A stretch of DNA of 21,918 nt from the IMG/VR virus record IMGVR_UViG_3300013130_001731, positions 1-21,918 of that record. One strand, given 5' to 3'. A model generated the notes under the pieces. It saw nothing but the letters and a program-made list of their open reading frames with translations, was not told where the DNA came from and did not search any database. Positions 1 to 9,300 of this stretch are shown here, one piece after another. Origin of the DNA: a virus. The position numbers and the translations under genes are program-made. Positions within the stretch are counted from its first letter, which is position 1. Each line of letters opens with the position of its first letter.

Positions 1-845
1 GCAATGAGCTTGTATCCGCTGATATCGACATTTTGGTCTGCCCCCGAATAAGGGACGTAGCTTCCACTGGGCGTGACGTAGTCCACGCCCGCAGTCGCTA
101 CCGCGAGAACTCCCAAAGACACCTTAAGCATCCCCGTTAGGCTCGAATTCACCTGGGTGATTGCAGCTTGGTCAATGCCCACAATGTACCCAGAGGTAAT
201 CGTAATCGGCGAGGCTACAGCGAGGTTCGTACTTTGAATAGTGATACCTGACAGGGAGTTGCCCGTGTGGGTGTGTCCAGGATCCACCCCGCTGGTTACG
301 TTGACCCCGGTGATAGTACCAGCGGAAATAGCATGTGTTCCCAAGTGAACATCTTTGGTTGCTCCGTCGTAAGGAACCAAGTTGGTGGGCGAAGGTATGT
401 CAATCGTCGCCCAGGACATCGCCGTCCCATTGTTCGTGAGGTATTTGCCGGACTGACCCGAAACCGAAGGCATTTTCGAGTCAAGAAAATATTGAGTGTG
501 TTTGTGAAGACTATCCGCGTTGGACGCAACCCCCGCTGTCAAAATACCGAGATTGGCTCCAGTAGTCTTAGATGTCGCGTCACCGTGCTGGATGAAGTTA
601 TGATTGACGTTGGCCTTGTCGTCGTGGGTATGGATGAGGCTACCGACAACTACAAGACCCGTCCTGATGTAATTAGAGAGCACCAGGGACTTCGAAAGGG
701 TTTCCTTGGGATAATAGACGATCAAATCAATTGTCGCCCCTGGTGGCCAACTGGGGATGCGTGGAAGGTCGGGGATAGTCAGTGCTCGCCTGCTGACGTT
801 GGTTGCGACCCAATTTTCTCTAGCTGGAGTGATTGTGGTTGCCAT
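1..845 (-). CDS. Tail-fibre-like virion protein, 3' end beyond window
   Basis: An open frame of 281 codons runs from the ATG at 845 off the left edge without a stop. The N-terminus reads MATTITPAREN. Three segments are typical of phage tail fibres and neck appendages: ANLGILTAGVASNADSLHKH in the first half, and the paired repeats LVPYDGATKDVHLG and YVPYSGADQNVDI, which match the 'VPYTGAT-NV-LG' unit seen in many fibre shafts. His/Thr-rich stretches (HTHDDKANVNHNF, GHTHTGNSLSG) also fit a trimeric beta-structured fibre. The gene starts 11 bases after the stop of the metalloprotease-like gene, with only a weak AGAGAA ribosome site, so it is probably co-transcribed with it. The assignment to fibre-type virion proteins is firm in kind. 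Whether it is a tail fibre, head fibre or baseplate appendage cannot be told, because the C-terminal receptor-binding part is outside the window. Confidence 0.75.
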   Translation of the reverse strand, partial: MATTITPARENWVATNVSRRALTIPDLPRIPSWPPGATIDLIVYYPKETLSKSLVLSNYIRTGLVVVGSLIHTHDDKANVNHNFIQHGDATSKTTGANLGILTAGVASNADSLHKHTQYFLDSKMPSVSGQSGKYLTNNGTAMSWATIDIPSPTNLVPYDGATKDVHLGTHAISAGTITGVNVTSGVDPGHTHTGNSLSGITIQSTNLAVASPITITSGYIVGIDQAAITQVNSSLTGMLKVSLGVLAVATAGVDYVTPSGSYVPYSGADQNVDISGYKLI

Positions 846-856
846 TTGTTCTCTAT

Positions 857-1327
857 TTATTGAAAATCAGGGACATTTCGTTCTGCGAAAGGTTCGCCGC
901 CAGGAAATAATGATTGTCCGCTTAACTGATCGTCCGGGCTCCCCTCCTGGGCTCGCAAAGCATCTGTCACGTGGCCTTTTTCATGGTAGAAGACCACCTC
1001 AATGGCTCGTTTGAGGGCTTCGGCATAGTTAGGATCCTGGGTGTTGGCCGGTAATCCCATCTGTCGAGCCACCTCCGATTTAATTGCTTCAAGCCGTATG
1101 TTTATATCGGCAGGATTCGTGCTTTCGACATTACCAAATCCCGGGCCCGCTCCGACGATATTAACCGTGTTAATGCCGCGTCCAAACTGGGGGTCTTTTT
1201 CTAGAATCCTATTTTTCACTTCATCAACAATAGGATCGTAGGGCGTGACTTGAATCGAAGAATTCTCCACGTTCACGGTGTTCTCTGCCGTGAACTGGGC
1301 CAGCTTCAAACGGTGATACCAGTTCAT
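857..1327 (-). CDS. Putative HExxH zinc metalloprotease-like protein
   Basis: A 156-aa protein from the ATG at 1327. A TTG seven codons upstream is possible, but AGGA lies eight bases before this ATG. Residues 111-119 read VVFYHEKGH, a hydrophobic helix ending in the HExxH zinc-binding motif (His115, Glu116, His119). A FPGGEPFAE segment follows, with a glutamate at 145 about 25 residues after the second histidine, which is the place of the third ligand in gluzincin-type metalloproteases. No signal peptide or membrane segment is visible. The N-terminus carries KLAQF (8-12), a form of the short motif seen in many neighbouring proteins. The gene lies between the capsid terminator and the fibre gene, so it may be a virion protein or a maturation factor. 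The peptidase motif is seen directly. Activity and substrate are inference, and the rest of the protein is not recognised. Confidence 0.6.
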   Translation of the reverse strand: MNWYHRLKLAQFTAENTVNVENSSIQVTPYDPIVDEVKNRILEKDPQFGRGINTVNIVGAGPGFGNVESTNPADINIRLEAIKSEVARQMGLPANTQDPNYAEALKRAIEVVFYHEKGHVTDALRAQEGSPDDQLSGQSLFPGGEPFAERNVPDFQ

Positions 1328-1342
1328 ATAGCTTTTCCTATA

Positions 1343-1359
1343 AGACAAAGTGGTTGTCT
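1343..1359 (-). promoter_or_regulatory. Short inverted repeat before the HExxH gene
   Basis: AGACAA and TTGTCT form a perfect 6-bp inverted repeat around a 5-base spacer, between the end of the HTH-like reading frame (1366) and the ribosome site of the HExxH gene. It could be a small operator or an RNA hairpin that affects initiation. It is not followed by a U-tract on the minus strand, so it is not a terminator. Functional assignment is weak. Confidence 0.25.
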
Positions 1360-1365
1360 ACAAAA

Positions 1366-1613
1366 CTATATTACGACTGTTTTTAGTAAATCCCTTGCCC
1401 TTTCCCCATACTCTTTCAAAAGCCTCGGACGACCGTTCCCCGACAACCGGTGACACGGAACCTTGCCTGATTTCACCAGATACGCCAGGTGGTCATAATC
1501 TATTCCTAGCTCATCCGCCACCCAGGAACGTCAAATTTATAATCGTGACACTTAACCGGCGATTTGTGACCAATGAAATCAAAGAAAGCAGGGATACCGT
1601 TCACCTCAATCAT
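1366..1613 (-). pseudogene. Small excisionase/MerR-like HTH protein split over two frames
   Basis: Two overlapping minus-strand frames together look like one small gene. Frame A starts at the ATG at 1613 with a CAGGA just upstream and encodes 35 aa, ending ...YKFDVPGWRMS before a TAG at 1506-1508. Frame B, from about 1521 to the TAG at 1366-1368, encodes 51 aa containing VADELGIDYDHLAYLVKSGK followed by VPCHRLSGNGRPRLL. This has the pattern of a winged-helix excisionase/MerR DNA-binding domain (A-x-x-L-G-[IV]-x...V-x-x-G-x-[LV]-P...R). One extra base in the GGG near 1522-1526 would join them as ...FDVPG-VADELG... Frame B has an in-frame TGA just upstream and no ribosome site at its GTG. Explanations are a real frameshift mutation, a sequencing indel, or a coupled overlapping second gene. 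No function beyond probable DNA binding can be given. Confidence 0.45.
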
Positions 1614-1635
1614 AATCCTGATTTGCAGGGTTAGC

Positions 1636-1666
1636 AAAAAAAAGAGCAGACCTTACGGCCTGCTCT
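1636..1666 (-). terminator. Rho-independent terminator after the capsid gene
   Basis: On the minus strand AGAGCAG-G-CC, loop GTAA, then GG-T-CTGCTCT forms a stem whose only irregular position becomes a G-U pair in the minus-strand RNA, followed by eight Ts. It lies 30 bases after the major capsid stop codon. The G-U pair and the long U-tract both point to termination of the minus-strand head transcript. Confidence 0.9.
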
Positions 1667-1695
1667 CTTCTTTAAAAGGGTCTATTCGCGGTTGA

Positions 1696-2568
1696 TTACG
1701 TTACAGGGGCTACCTGAATTTCGGCAATCGCATAGTCGTTGATAACCACAATGCCAATTTCCTCGTAGATGACCCAGCCCAAACGCAATTTCTTCGGGTC
1801 ATCCGCCGGAAGGACGGTGATGTCTTGCCGGATCGGGAACGCCCCAACATTTTCCGGGGAGGCGATAATCAGCACGCGGTTGTTTGGCATACGCGAGCTA
1901 ATGTGCACGTCGGCGGTCCAGAGGTGTCCGAACAAGCCGGTCGTGATAATCTCGCGTTGAGAAGCTTCGTCGAAGAAGTCCTTACCAAAGGTACGGATTG
2001 CGGCATACTGGAACGCATGGGTCACAATCTTCGCAACGACCAAATCATGCTGCTCAACGAGTCGGAACGCGGTGTTGATCGACTGAACGGTCAACGTTCC
2101 CATGTTCACAACCAGGTTGTTTCCGGTCGCTTCAACGGCTGCGATCAGCGCGTTGAAAATGTTAGTGTCTTCTTCCTTCTGGATAGCTTCTTTCGCCTTA
2201 ATTTGTGCACGGTCAACGATGTAAAATCTTCGGGCCTTGATCTCGCTCAAACGAACCGTGGGGTTCGCGGCGATTTCGAAGGTCGGGACGAGGATCTCTT
2301 CGCCTTCCTGAATCTGATCAGGCACAGCGCCTCGGCGGGACACAACGTAGGCAATCGCCATAACGTCGCGCTCGTACCGAGCAAGAGCACCCTGCGGGAG
2401 CTCGTCAACCATGAGCAGTTTTCGTCCGACAGCCTGATACTCAAGGCTGCGCCGGATCGGTTCCACCATTGCCTGCGCCAAAGCCACGCGACCTTCGTCG
2501 GTTTCGAGCGCCTGGGCAATGATCGTCTCTTTTTCTTGATCACTTAATGAATTCTTTACAAACGCCAT
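1696..2568 (-). CDS. Major capsid protein, HK97 fold
   Basis: A 290-aa protein forming the icosahedral shell. The start at 2568 follows a clear GGAG. An amphipathic N-terminal segment (1-50) precedes ARYERDVMAIAYVVSRRG (63-80). The region EEILVPTFEIAANPTVRLSE (90-109) and then RRFYIVDRAQIKAKEAIQKEED fit the E-loop and long spine region of HK97-like subunits. The C-terminal part has the usual pattern: a central helix (THAFQYAAIRTFGKDFF), then GHLWTADVHISSRMP, RVLIIASPENVGAFPIRQDI and GWVIYEEIGIVVINDYAIAE. The short length and lack of a long N-terminal delta domain mean scaffolding must come from elsewhere; the upstream protease polyprotein is the obvious candidate. It lies directly after the putative decoration gene and before a strong terminator, as expected for the most highly expressed gene of the block. 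The family call rests on sequence pattern only. Confidence 0.85.
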   Translation of the reverse strand: MAFVKNSLSDQEKETIIAQALETDEGRVALAQAMVEPIRRSLEYQAVGRKLLMVDELPQGALARYERDVMAIAYVVSRRGAVPDQIQEGEEILVPTFEIAANPTVRLSEIKARRFYIVDRAQIKAKEAIQKEEDTNIFNALIAAVEATGNNLVVNMGTLTVQSINTAFRLVEQHDLVVAKIVTHAFQYAAIRTFGKDFFDEASQREIITTGLFGHLWTADVHISSRMPNNRVLIIASPENVGAFPIRQDITVLPADDPKKLRLGWVIYEEIGIVVINDYAIAEIQVAPVT

Positions 2569-2643
2569 TTCAAAACTCCTTTTCTCTATCTCTAGGTTTT
2601 CGGTCTTGAATAAGAGCCAAAGCCTAAAAACTAGGTAAACTAA

Positions 2644-3291
2644 TTAACACTTGGTCCAGATGATACCGACATAAAACCCGAGGTTGATGCTGCCGTCGAG
2701 GGTGTCGGTGCCAGGAACTCCGCTCGGATACGCCGCCGGAGCCGCAAAGCAGATACCCACCGGGGTCGTCTTCTCACTGCTACAGGTAAATAGCCCACCG
2801 CTACTTACGTAGACCGGAGCACCAACCGTCCAGTCTTCGCCGTTTTTAAACTGGTCGGTGTAGAACTTTCCACCCGCTCCGTGATAAACGGTCATGCGGC
2901 CAGAGGCCACCGTCTCGTTGTATGCATCGGATACGCGGTTCTGGGTGAAGTTGCCATAGGCCGGATACGTCTGGGGGGTGTTGCCAACGTCGGCAACACG
3001 AACGCCACCAAAGATAGCCCGTGCCGCGGCCGGATTCGCAATGTGGCCTTGGGTGGATACTGTACCGATACCGGTCGAAGCAATGGTGCTGTCGCCAGCG
3101 ATACCGATGACGTAGTTGTCTTCACTTTCATCTGCATGGGCCGCCCTTTGTACGGTTCCAGGGGAAATCGTGTTCCGGATGACCAGGATTTGTCCAGCGT
3201 AGATGTTGTTGTGGTTATCAGAAGAAATCTCCTGCGGAGCATACAACGGGTAGTAGTCAGCAATCATGTGATATACAGGGATTAACGCCAT
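2644..3291 (-). CDS. Putative capsid decoration or head structural protein
   Basis: A 215-aa protein with a strong AGGAGAG ribosome site before the ATG at 3291. It begins MALIPVYHMIADYYPLYAPQ and is rich in beta-forming, Gly/Thr/Ser residues. The segment GQILVIRNTISPGTVQRAA...NYVIGIAGDS (about 33-68) resembles the small beta-domains of phage head decoration proteins, which typically have a 'G-x-[IV]-V...G-x-V-x-x-A...V-I-G-I-A' pattern. A second beta-rich half (about 130-215) contains GGKFYTDQF, GAPVYVSS and GSINLGFYVGIIW and ends WTKC. No signal peptide or membrane helix is seen. Its place immediately upstream of the major capsid gene supports a role on the outer shell. It could instead be another structural protein such as a head fibre base. 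The specific role is inferred from position and general pattern. Confidence 0.55.
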   Translation of the reverse strand: MALIPVYHMIADYYPLYAPQEISSDNHNNIYAGQILVIRNTISPGTVQRAAHADESEDNYVIGIAGDSTIASTGIGTVSTQGHIANPAAARAIFGGVRVADVGNTPQTYPAYGNFTQNRVSDAYNETVASGRMTVYHGAGGKFYTDQFKNGEDWTVGAPVYVSSGGLFTCSSEKTTPVGICFAAPAAYPSGVPGTDTLDGSINLGFYVGIIWTKC

Positions 3292-3319
3292 TTTAAAACT
3301 CTCCTATTTTGTCTTTTCT

Positions 3320-6300
3320 TTATTTTCTAAACGTTCTTTTCAACGATGCGTCGGGAAGCTTGTCTGCTTCCGCATTTTGCCGTCCCAATGTCATCATCGA
3401 TGAAAGCTTTTCTGCAAGGGTCTGATTAGCGTCACTCACGCTAGAGTTCGCGTTAATTATGACGGGCTGCGAAACACCCTCTGATACTGTGTCCAGTCCT
3501 TTTTTGCTTGCAAATACGATTTTCTCGTAGTCTGCAATCTGAGCAGGCTTGTAGGATTTGAGCTGGTCCACCTTGGTCTTGAGCTCTTTGGGTTCAATCA
3601 AACCCGCCTCGACCATGCGGCCTGCAACTCTAAATGCCTCTGCCTCGGACTGCTTGGTATCGCTGCTTTCGTTTGCGATAACAGTACCTTTTATATTCTC
3701 TTGTTTCTCAGGGGCGATTTGCTCGCCTTCCTGACCAATCAACTGTTTGTCAGCCGGAATACTTGGTTGGTCTTTAGGAGCATCGGGCTTGTCGCCGACA
3801 ACTTCTTTTTCGTGACCAATGTAAGTTCCTTCCGACTTGGTGTTTTCCGGTCCCTTTGCGTCAAACTTAGGTTCCTTACCAATGGTGGAACCATTCTGAA
3901 CCGGTTGAATGTCTTTATCGTCGGCTACGGGTTTCGCGTCGTTAATTTTCTTCTGAGCGGCTTTAATGCGATTGACCAAACTGTCAATTCGTGACCGCGT
4001 ACTATGAATGCCTCGCATCGAAGCGACTTCATCGAGTTCTGCTTCTTTCTGCATTTCTTCCGCCGTCATCGCCGTGTCAGTCTTTCCTTGACCCTTGTCA
4101 CCGCCGGTCATGCTATGGTCGCCGCCGGTAAATCCAAGTTCCTTCTCTTTGCCAATTTCAGCCGAACCGGAAGGAATTTCCGGAAGCGGCTTATCCTTCG
4201 GATTCAAATCCGATGGCTCTTTGCCAATCGTGGCTTGAGACCGAGGAACATCAGGCTTCGCGGATTTGGGAGGATTTTCCTTCCCAATCGCTCCGGCGTT
4301 CTCGCCGCCGGTATAGCTTCCAATCTCTTTCGTGTCCTGGACCTTCTTAACGTCAACGGTTGCCGATTGAGCACTCTTGTTGATCACCGCTTGAACCTTC
4401 GACAGGTCAAGAGAGATTTTGTTGACTTTTCCAAAACTACTATTCATTACAGAAGCCTCTGCAAAACCGTAACCCTCTTCTTCATCATCGTCGCCTTCTT
4501 TGAAAGACTCGTTCTCATCCTTGGGTTCGTTTTCTTTCTGTTCCGATTCGCCGCCTATTTCTCCTTCTTCTTTTTCTTCTTTTTCTTCACTTTTTTCTTG
4601 AACAGGAGTTTCGGCGTTCTCATGAGCAGGGGTTTCGTCTGGGGTTACTGGGTCAACCGGAGCTGCGTCACCACCAGTTGGTTTTATTTCGACTGTTACA
4701 CCTTTGCCAGGTTCGGCCGCAGGTTTCTTGGTTTCGCCACCCATTTGAGCGGCACCCGCAGGAGCAGCTGTCGGTTCAATAACCGACTTCATACTTCCGT
4801 CGCCGTTCGCATTGCCCTGACTGACCGAGTCCATCGGAGGAGTCATTTCAACCGGTTTGGTTGCCTCGGCCGGAGTGCCTTCTACAGGCGGGGTTTCGGC
4901 AGGAGCCTCCATCGGGACTGCGTCAGCAGGAGCTCCTTCGGCTGGAGTGGCTTCAGGGGATATTGCACCTTCGCCGGTTGCCTTTTCAACCGCTTCGCTG
5001 ACTTGGACTGCGATATCTTTTGGAAGTTCAATGGTGATCATTTCGCCGCCATCGAACGGATCGTCTTGCCCGATACCATCCGTGGGAGGAGCCTCTTCAA
5101 TCGGGGCTCCGCCAGGACCACCCGGTCCTTCTGGCATATCTGAGGTTGTCGCTGTGCCCAACTCGTCGGCGAACATGTCGTCCGGTCCAGCCAGAGCGAC
5201 TTTCAAGAATTCGCAAACTGTTGCGGCTTGATTAAGACCCATGCCTTCGCGTACCCGGTCTTCAATGCATTCCTCAGAACCGGATTTGTCGCTCCAAGCG
5301 TCTGCAACTTTCAGGGCAATCTTGGTCGTGTAAACCCCAGCATTTTTGAGTTGCTGGCAGACACAATCAATGAGCTTCTGACCTTCGCAAGGTCCGCTGA
5401 TTGCCAACGCATCCTCACCGTAGCGGCGAGCCAATTTTTCGCGGCAGGCTTCCATTGGGAACTTCTCTCCGTATCCACCGTAGGCAACTTTGTAGTCGCC
5501 AATAATGTTTCCGGTCTTGGCTGCTGTTTTCACCATAGCTAAAGCTCCGGCCTGTCGCATCTGGTTAATGACCTTCGTCTTCTCAATAACGTCCATTGCA
5601 TCAAAGGCTTGCTGGGTTACATTGACTTTGGCGAGAGACTGGATAAAGCTCTCTTTTGCTCGCTGACAGCTTGGGCAATCCAATGAGGCAACACGGGGCT
5701 GCCAGGACCATTGGGCATAGATGCGTTTGCCTTCGCGGTCAGTTGCAAATTCGACTTTGTATTTTGTGCCCGTATCCAGGCAGATGTATTCGTTCTTGCC
5801 GACTTCAAGGGTGTTTGCTTTTCCGGTTGCCGGACTGATGGTCCCAAGTTTGACTTTCTTTTCGGCCAACTTCTGCATCATCTTTGGAGTAATAAGGGTC
5901 ATTGCAGCCACCTGAGACATTCCGCCGCCACCCATACCACCCATATCTGCACCGCCACCGGCCGCGCCAGGAGCGCCGCCAGGAGCTCCACCGGCACCTG
6001 GCATTTCGAAGCCTTCTCCGGCTCCGACTTTGCCACCTTCTTCCGCACCCTGTTCTTTGGTTTCCGGTATCATTCCGGGCCATTTGGTTACATCAATGTG
6101 TACTTTGTAAACAAATTCCGCACCGCACTCTTCGTTGTTGCATTTGCCCCTGCCCGCAACGACATCTACGTCGTCGGTTCCGCAAACTGGGCAAATGGTT
6201 CCTGGAGGAGCTGGTTCCATTGTGTCATCGTCTCCACCCATTCCCTCATCTTCGGGAAGGTTGAAGCTTTCGACTGGAGGCTGTTGAGCAGCAGCACCAG

Positions 6301-9300
6301 GAGCTTGTGGCATAGTCGCCCCAGCACCAGGACCGCTACCTAATCCGCCTTGGCCACCGAACTCGCCGCCGAACTGGGCGGTTTTGTTCATGGCCGCGGC
6401 TTTCTTAACAACCGCGTCTCGGGATGCAAAAGAACAGGGCTTTTCGCCTGGACCTTCTGGCTGACCGTCCATATTGACGATGTCCTCGACTGGCCCTTCC
6501 AACTCGTCTCCGGTTGCTTCAGGACCAACCTCTGGTTCGCCGCCAAAATCGAGGTCATCTTCGCCAACTCCTTCGTCACCTTCGCCCGCTTCTTTAGCGT
6601 CAATGATGACCGTGCCATCATCGTAGACCTTAATGTCCATTGTGACAGTGGCGACAGGGGTTCCGATTTCGCCCTCAATCTGTTCTTGTGCGAATTTATT
6701 TACAGAGGCAATGAACTTGCCTTTGTTTGACTGAATGTCGGCGGCTTTTTTAATTCCCAAATCTTCGAGCGTGGCCCGAATCTGATAGCGGCCATCTTCG
6801 GGCTTCTCAAGGTCGGAAATAGCCTGCTCAAACGCGGCTCGCTTGTCAACGACATTGTCCATTCCGACTGCGACGGACATGCCGTCGATAATTTCTTTGA
6901 CTTTCGCATCGACACGAGCCATCGCTGTCTTGTTGCGGATGACGGTCGAAACCGCATCAATCACGTCTTCTGCTTTCAGCCCCGTTTCCGCATTCGCGGC
7001 AATGGAGAAGATAAGAGAATCAACGGTCGTCGGTTCGACATCCTTAGAAGCCAATTTGGTGAAATAGGCAACCTTGGCCGCAATGCGGGTCAAATCTTCG
7101 CGTTTGTGGGGCAATGCGTTGATCAGTGCCAAATAAACAAACTTGTCTTTCGCGTTCTTGTTGTCTTCCAGGGAAGCCAGAACTTTACGAATCTCGTCTG
7201 GGCTCTTGTGATACTTGGCAATCGTTTCGGCAATAGCCTTTTCCGCAATCTTGATCAGGGTTTTCGGATACTCTGCCATTGCCCACCGCTTGATGCCTGA
7301 AGGACGTTTGTCAGCCTTAAGCTGGCCTTCGGTAATGACATCGGGTGTAACGAAAGAATGGTTGGACAGAAGATCCCGAAGCTGGGCTTCTGTGATAACC
7401 TTGGTATAATCCTCGCTGACCTTTGCGCCAACTGCTCGGCTGGTCTCGGTCCATTGTTTTTCGGTAATGACATCCGGGGTGTTGTTGAACCGGATAATGC
7501 AGTCATCTACCGCAGTAGCAAGCTGTCCCTCAGTGATGACATCGTAGGTTCCCTGCCGGACCTGTGGCGAACTGGAAGTCGTGTCATTAACGTCTTCTTT
7601 GCCCTTACCAATCTGTTCATTGCTTTCGGTAATGCCTTTGTAGGTCTCGCCGGTTCGAGGGTGAAGGTCGATATCCTGCTTCATGAGCTGCTTTTCGGTA
7701 ATGATATCGAGGTTTTCCTTCCCCGCCGCTGTTTTTAGGGTATTATCAGTTGTCATAGGTCCATTATTCTCCTTAACAAAGTTTTCTTTGAAAATTTCGA
7801 TGAAAGCCTCCTCAGGCTTTTCCCGTATCAATTTTTGGATGTTTTCCGGAAATTGGCTGATGTGGGCGTACTTGAGAATAGTGTCTCCCCGAGCAATGGT
7901 TACGGATACCCCATCCTCAGCATGGGCAATGATAGCCTGGCGAGAATTTGGATCATTGGGATTTTCCAACGCCGTAAACGATTTTGTAATCATTTTTTTG
8001 CTCCTGGCGAGTCTTTTGACGGAATCAACTATTTCGCTCACTTTTCTTTGTATATTGGCGTGTCCCCCAGAAAAGTCCTTTATTTTATTTGATGAAATTT
8101 TGGGCAGGGTCATGGTTCCCATGCCACCCAAATCCTGAACCTGCGAAGAACCCGCTGCCTCCGGCGACGGAGTTATCGGGGCAGGGGCTTTGGGGAAGGT
8201 AGAAACGGGCTGCATAGGAGCCGGGGACGCTCCCTCCAAGACATTTGGTGAGACAAGGTTTCCATACCCCATTTCCATCAGTTCGTCCGTCGATTCTTGA
8301 ATTTGAGCGATAATCTTTACGATGTCGCTGATGTACTCGACGGAAACCTGGTCTTTCTGTGCAAACATACTCTTGGCGACTTTTTCCAAGTCATCCATCG
8401 ATTGCTTGAGAAGCTGGAGTTCTTTGACCCCGGCTGTTTTCTTCATTTGCGTGTCGTCGGTCTGGATTTTCTCAGACAATTTCTCGATGCTTTGCCGAAG
8501 CTGACCCAGCTTTTTTGTAACCTCTGGAACGTGCAAAATGCAAGTTACACCACAAGTATGACAAGCAGGATTAACAACAAACGAATTCTCCACGAATTTG
8601 AGTCCATAGTTATGCTCGAAAACAGGGTAATCGGAAAGTTTGAAGCTCTTGACATCATCTTTGGTTGAGCCACAAATTGGGCAGGTTTCGTCTAAATCAC
8701 TTACACCGCTTTTGTGATACTCGCATTTATAGGCACCCGATACCTTCCTGTTTTTCTGATTTTTGATATGGCTGCAATATTCCGACTGATTGTGAGCTTT
8801 CCGGTGACAAACAGAACAAATACTATACTCGACACTACACCCCATACTTGTGTTTGACACAGCGAGATGATTAACACAGTAGGAGTGGTCTTCTTCAACT
8901 TCTATATCGTATACTGTTCCATTGAAATCAACTTCTTCTATTTTTTTGACCGGTCTTAACACAATATCTTTTGTAGAATGCCACCTCGCCGGACCAACCT
9001 CGTTTATTTTAGCCTGTTTATAAATAAGCTTTTCGCGTAAAGCTTGCGATGTTGTTAATCCAAAAATAACTTCGTGAACAGGTTTGTATCCCCATGTTCC
9101 TGTGTTTTTTCTAATTCTGTACCCTGTTCGTATTCCTATTTTTGATAATAGAATTCGCAATTGACTTGCTAAACCGGCAGAGACTATGCCGAATCCGTAG
9201 CTTTTAGACTTAACATTATATCCATCACCTTCCATAAACCCAGCAATAAGCGAGGATGTTTGATCTGTAGTCAAATCCATAAGTCTTTGATTCAACTTCT

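Noticed and set aside
267-863. Plus-strand open frame of 198 codons over the fibre gene
   Set aside because: It is in exact codon register opposite the fibre gene, whose translation has clear fibre motifs. The plus-strand product has no recognisable pattern.
1350-1634. Plus-strand open frame of 94 codons after the capsid terminator
   Set aside because: It lies opposite the minus-strand HTH-like coding region, which has the better protein pattern. The plus-strand product has no ribosome site or recognisable motif.
1825-2547. Plus-strand open frame of 240 codons
   Set aside because: It is antisense to the major capsid gene, arising from codon bias on the other strand. Its product has no domain pattern.
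2569-2643. Possible promoter or terminator between decoration and capsid genes
   Set aside because: The 75-base gap has only short partial repeats (CCTA...TAGG) and a ribosome site. No convincing -35/-10 pair or hairpin with U-tract was found.
4004-5143. Plus-strand open frame of 379 codons with Phe-rich product
   Set aside because: It is antisense to the Glu/Lys/Pro-rich part of the protease polyprotein. Poly-Phe runs are what reverse reading of GAA/AAG codons gives.
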